Shown here in pieces: positions 30,876 through 33,331 of a stretch of DNA of 33,331 nucleotides. Source of the stretch: Candidatus Magasanikiibacteriota bacterium (lineage in GTDB: Bacteria; Patescibacteriota; Patescibacteriia; Magasanikbacterales; UBA10003). Both the position numbers and the translations under genes were made by a program. Below the pieces are notes generated by a model, which was not told the origin of the DNA, ran no database searches, and was given only the letters and a program-made list of their open reading frames with translations. Each line of letters opens with the position of its first letter. The stretch's first letter is position 1. Location of the stretch: the NCBI GenBank assembly GCA_016214465.1, contig JACROI010000002.1:1-33331 (forward strand), written 5' to 3'.

Positions 30876-31163
30876 ATGATTAAGGCAAAACATTTGCTGG
30901 AAATTAAAAAAAGAATCGCGGATTTTAACAATGGTAAAAAATTAAAATTTTTTGTTTTTGGTTCCAGCTTAACCAGAAGACAATTTGGCGACTTTGATTT
31001 GGCAGTTATTGGAAAGGTTCGATCAGCGGACTTGGCTAAATTAAAAGAGGAATTTGCGAATTCCAATCTGCCGTATTCAGTGGATATTGTCCAGTTTGAC
31101 AAAACATCAAAAGAATTTCAAGAAAATGTTTTAAAAGATAAAATTTTATGGCTGACACACTAA
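30876..31163 (+). CDS. Minimal nucleotidyltransferase (MNT) domain protein
   Basis: The 95-residue protein has the polymerase-beta-type motif 'VFGSSLTRRQFGDFDLAVIG': Gly-Ser followed ten residues on by Asp-x-Asp. A third acidic position is in 'SVDIVQF'. Such proteins pair with HEPN or HI0074-type partners; some pairs are toxin-antitoxin systems in which the transferase AMPylates the HEPN toxin. The next gene overlaps its end by 16 bases and resembles such a partner but carries a nonsense codon. The start is ATG 30876, eight bases after tRNA-Arg. Confidence 0.85.
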   Translation: MIKAKHLLEIKKRIADFNNGKKLKFFVFGSSLTRRQFGDFDLAVIGKVRSADLAKLKEEFANSNLPYSVDIVQFDKTSKEFQENVLKDKILWLTH

Positions 31164-31537
31164 AATTAAAATTGAAAGAATTTAACAAGGCCTTGACCCG
31201 TTTGATTGGCGTCTTGGGCGAAAAGAAAAGCGATTTAGTGTAGGACTCGGTGATAAAACGATTTGAATACACTTTTGAATTGGCTTGGAAAAGCGTCAAA
31301 ATATTATTGCGCGAAAAATATGGCGTGGATGCTTTCGCGCCCAAAGAGTGTTTCAGAGAATTGAGAAAAAATAAAATGATTTCCGATGCGACGGCCGAGA
31401 AATTGCTCAAAATGACCGACGCCAGCAATGAAATTATACACACTTACAATGAGCAATTATCCAATGAATTGTATAATAAGATAGCAAAGCAATATCGGCG
31501 GCTGTTGGAAGATGTTTATGGCGTTTTAAAAGAATAG
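31148..31537 (+). pseudogene. Nucleotidyltransferase substrate-binding (HI0074-like) protein, in-frame TAG
   Basis: The ORF track shows only the part after 31250, but ATG 31148 starts the same frame with 'MADTLKLKLKEFNKALTRLI' and reaches 'KSDLV', then TAG at 31241-31243, then 'DSVIKRFEYTFELAWKSVK'. Homologues of the HI0074 type carry a continuous segment here (usually D-x-V-R-D-x-x-I-x-RFE-x-T-x-ELAWK), so the TAG interrupts a conserved core. The rest, to 'LLEDVYGVLKE', is a normal four-helix bundle tail. If TAG acts as a stop, only a 31-residue N-terminal peptide forms, unless the GTG at 31250 is used. The pair with the MNT protein is then defective. Confidence 0.8.
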
Positions 31538-31550
31538 CTGGAGATATAAA

Positions 31551-31623
31551 GGGCCGCTAGCTCAGCTGGTAGAGCAGATCCCTCTTAAGGATAAGGTCCT
31601 GGGTTCGATCCCCAGGCGGCCCA
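31551..31623 (+). tRNA. tRNA-Lys (anticodon CUU)
   Basis: Acceptor GGGCCGC/GCGGCCC is perfect, D arm GCTC/GAGC, anticodon loop CTCTTAA gives CUU (reads AAG), T arm CCTGG-TTCGATC-CCAGG type. The outer anticodon-stem pair is a mismatch. CCA is not encoded. Confidence 0.92.
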
Positions 31624-31643
31624 AATTTTAAATTTAATGGGGC

Positions 31644-32267
31644 ATGAAAACACACAACAAACAAATCGCCATTTTTGAAGGCCAAAGAATTCGTCGGGTT
31701 TGGGATAAGGAAAAAGAACTTTGGTATTTTTCAATTATTGATATTATGGCTGTCTTGACTGAACAGGCTGATTTTTAAAAAGCGCAAAGTTATTGGTCAA
31801 CACTTAAAAATCGTTTAAAACAAGAGGGAAATGAGTCTGTCACAAAATGTGACAAACTGAAAATGCAATCTGCCGATGGCAAGTATTATAAAACCGATGC
31901 TGCTGATACGGAGACAATCTTGCGTTTGGTTCAATCCATTCCAAGCCCCAAAGCCGAGCCGATAAAATTATGGCTGGCCAGAGTCGGTTATGAAAGAATT
32001 CAAGAAGTGTCTGACCCGGAAAAGGCCTTGAATCGGTCAAGGTCGTATTGGCAAAGAATGGGCCGAAGCGCGAAATGGATTCAGCAAAGAATGATGGGGC
32101 AGGAAATTAGAAATAAGCTAACCGATTATTGGAAAGACAATGAAGTGAAAGAAAAAGACGAATACGCGATTTTGACAAATATTATTCATCAAGACTTGAT
32201 TTTTATCACTATGTTTATTTCCACACTTTATCCCCACCTCCCTCTTGACAGGTTTTGGTGGTTGTAG
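31644..32267 (+). pseudogene. BRO/KilA-type phage antirepressor-like protein, decayed
   Basis: The frame opens at ATG 31644 with 'IAIFEGQRIRRVWD' and 'WYFSIIDIMAVLTEQ', the BRO-N pattern, and meets TAA at 31776-31778 within 'LTEQADF-stop-KAQSYWSTLK'. In homologues a Gln is common at this position, so a CAA to TAA change is likely. After the stop the frame continues with strong family matches ('KYYKTDAADTETILRLVQ', 'KAEPIKLWLARVGYERI', 'GRSAKWIQQRMMGQEIRNKL', 'EYAILTNIIHQD'), then similarity ends and the ORF runs into intergenic DNA that contains the rRNA-side promoter. So the gene has both a nonsense codon and a lost C-terminus. It is a relic of a phage or mobile element. Confidence 0.82.
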
Positions 32268-32273
32268 TAAAAT
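32245..32273 (+). promoter_or_regulatory. Strong promoter upstream of the 23S region
   Basis: TTGACA, 17-bp spacer, TAAAAT. It overlaps the end of the decayed BRO ORF. A terminator lies only ~150 bases downstream. Confidence 0.75.
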
Positions 32274-32279
32274 CAAAAG

Positions 32280-32446
32280 CACGAGAAAATTATCCTCAAG
32301 TACAGCGGAAAAATACACCAGTTAAAGCTAAAAACCGCTTGGACCTCTGATTTAAACATTTTATGAAAAAAAGTTTACATTTAGGGGCATCAAGCGGGAC
32401 ATAACGCTATCTATTATTATAGCCGTCCCGAATAGGGACGGTTTTT
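32280..32446 (+). ncRNA. Possible short transcript between promoter and terminator before 23S
   Basis: The ~165-base interval is bounded by a good promoter and a good terminator. It contains AGCGG/CCGCT arms (a loop of ~30 bases) and a 13-codon ORF, MKKSLHLGASSGT (32363-32404), without a ribosome binding site. It could be an independent small RNA or an attenuated rRNA leader. I cannot assign it to a known family. Confidence 0.35.
32423..32446 (+). terminator. Terminator-like hairpin before 23S
   Basis: CCGTCCC-GAATA-GGGACGG followed by TTTTTG, a perfect 7-bp GC-rich stem. Confidence 0.85.
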
Positions 32447-32592
32447 GTTTGACCAATGGCCATGAATTACTCTGCCAACTGGCGGATGAGCGATTCAGAG
32501 CGAGTGGTCAAATCCACTCCGCACTTTGACAATTCAAAGTACAAAGTTATCTCAAATAAATGGGTAAGGCAAATAAAAATCTCTAATAAGAT
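32447..32592 (+). other. Leader of the 23S rRNA gene
   Basis: Contains two hairpins (GAGTGG/CCACTC at 32502-32519 and CTTTG/CAAAG around 32524-32539) and TTGACA at 32526-32531 with no convincing -10 (TATCTC, 16 bp away). No 16S gene or spacer tRNA lies between the decayed BRO gene and 23S. Confidence 0.45.
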
Positions 32593-33331
32593 GAAGAAGA
32601 GCACAAGGGCGTATGGTGGATGCCTTGATATCAAAAGGCGATGAAGGACGTAGCAGCCTGCGAAAAGCTTCGGGGAGGTGGCAAGCAACCTTTGATCCGG
32701 AGATTTCCAAATGGGGCAACCCTTCGCGATGTTGAATCGCGAAATTTCAACGCAAGTTGAAAGGCATACTCGGCGAAGTGAAACATCTCAGTAGCCGAAG
32801 GAAAATAAATCAATTGAGATTCCCCAAGTAGTGGCGAGCGAACGGGGAACAGTCTAAACCTCTTATCTTTTTAACGTTTAGTAGGAATTGGTTTTAATCA
32901 GTTTTGAAAGATGTTAAAAGGGCGCAGGCCCGATAAGATAAAAGGTGTTGCGTGGCGATTACATTATCTCTCTGCGGAGATTGGTAAAGAAAATATCTTC
33001 CCTAGTAGAATTCCGTGGAATACGGGAACCAAAGAAGGTGATAGTCCTGTACGCGAAAGGGGGTATAGCTTTACGGTGATCGTTCACAAGTATCACCAGA
33101 CACGCGAAATCTGGTGAGAATCCGGGCCGACTAACGGTCCAAGACTAAAGACTTTTGATGATCGATAGTGGACAAGTACCACGAGGGAAAGGTGAAAAGC
33201 AGGCCGGTGAGGCCGATGAAATAGTATCTGAAACCATACGCTTACAAGGAGTCAGAGTCCTAATGCCCGCAAGGGCGTTGGATAATGGCGTTCCTATTGA
33301 AGAATGAGCCAACGAGTTTATTGGGTGCGGC
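32593..33331 (+). rRNA. 23S ribosomal RNA, 5' part (runs off the window)
   Basis: The sequence follows the bacterial 23S 5' domain: GGTGGATGCC at 32615 (E. coli position ~23), GGCGATGAAGGACGT, ATTTCCAAATGGGG, GTGGCGAGCGAACGGGGA, then GGGAAAGGTGAAAAGCA and CTGAAACCATACGC near the end. The 5' end at ~32593 is estimated by counting back from the GGTGGATGCC block. About 740 bases are visible and I see no intron or large insertion in them. The gene is not preceded by 16S within 32 kb on this side. Confidence 0.95.

Noticed and set aside
30627-31102. Minus-strand ORFs containing 'PEGIEPPSPRPKRG' or 'RESNPHHLVRS'
   Set aside because: These are antisense translations of tRNA-Arg(UCG) and adjacent genes.
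13804-31243. TAG reassigned to an amino acid in this genome
   Set aside because: Only two accessory genes contain it, a third broken gene has TAA, and known CPR recoding concerns TGA. Core genes are uninterrupted. Ordinary decay is simpler.
32456-33117. ORFs within the 23S region
   Set aside because: They overlap conserved rRNA sequence and have no protein-like features.
1-33331. CRISPR array or cas genes
   Set aside because: No regularly spaced direct repeats with unique spacers and no cas-like protein were seen; the repeats here are palindromic, irregular and dispersed.

Overview
The window looks like a chromosomal segment of a small-genome bacterium, most likely Candidate Phyla Radiation / Patescibacteria (Parcubacteria-like). 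This placement is an inference. It rests on moderately low GC, compact single-copy housekeeping genes, a DUF5679-type zinc ribbon, a SAM hydroxide adenosyltransferase-like protein of a type I associate with such genomes, short dispersed inverted repeats, and a 23S rRNA gene with no 16S gene upstream of it in the window. Promoters are unusually easy to read: many genes have TTGACA-like and TATAAT-like boxes 16-18 bp apart.

Layout. 1-4.6 kb: the end of a coiled-coil protein that continues beyond the left edge, holA, rpsT, rmuC and an unknown membrane-anchored protein. 4.6-5.4 kb: tRNA-Arg(CCU), tRNA-Ala(CGC), two 28-bp palindromes, a DnaA box and a long hairpin. 5.4-11.4 kb: a large prepilin-like protein convergent with a 1375-residue surface protein (zinc phospholipase C-like head, lamin-tail domain, beta-helix). 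11.4-14.1 kb: accessory genes, with a frameshifted membrane protein and a restriction-modification pair whose endonuclease is cut by an in-frame TAG. 14.2-20.2 kb: the origin region, with tig, a DUF5679 gene, yidD, rnpA and rpmH on the minus strand and dnaA, the predicted oriC and dnaN on the plus strand. A strong promoter then reads a structured non-coding RNA candidate, and two more 28-bp palindromes lie beside two perfect DnaA boxes.

20.2-24.6 kb: pnp with a long structured leader, a NYN-domain protein, rpsO, engB and a very small basic peptide gene. 24.6-29.2 kb: an archaeal-type ATPase, then a cassette in which a SAM-I riboswitch precedes a SAM hydroxide adenosyltransferase-like gene, followed by a PP-loop ATPase. 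Two similar ~65-bp direct repeats, one of which carries the rpmF promoter, flank the cassette. 29.3-30.8 kb: rpmF, nusB and rnc. 30.8-32.3 kb: tRNA-Arg(UCG), a minimal nucleotidyltransferase with a nonsense-broken partner, tRNA-Lys(CUU) and a decayed BRO-type phage protein. 32.3-33.3 kb: a promoter-terminator unit and the 5' part of 23S rRNA.

The core genes cover replication start and clamp loading (dnaA, dnaN, holA), translation and RNA processing (rpsT, rpsO, rpmF, rpmH, rnpA, rnc, pnp, nusB, engB, tig). Four accessory genes carry inactivating lesions (two TAG, one TAA, one frameshift), which points to ongoing decay of defence and mobile genes. The most unusual signals are the SAM-I riboswitch ahead of a SAM-consuming enzyme family, the four 28-bp palindromes near DnaA boxes, repeat-derived peptides read in one frame inside the surface protein, and the fold-back elements in the pnp and tig leaders.
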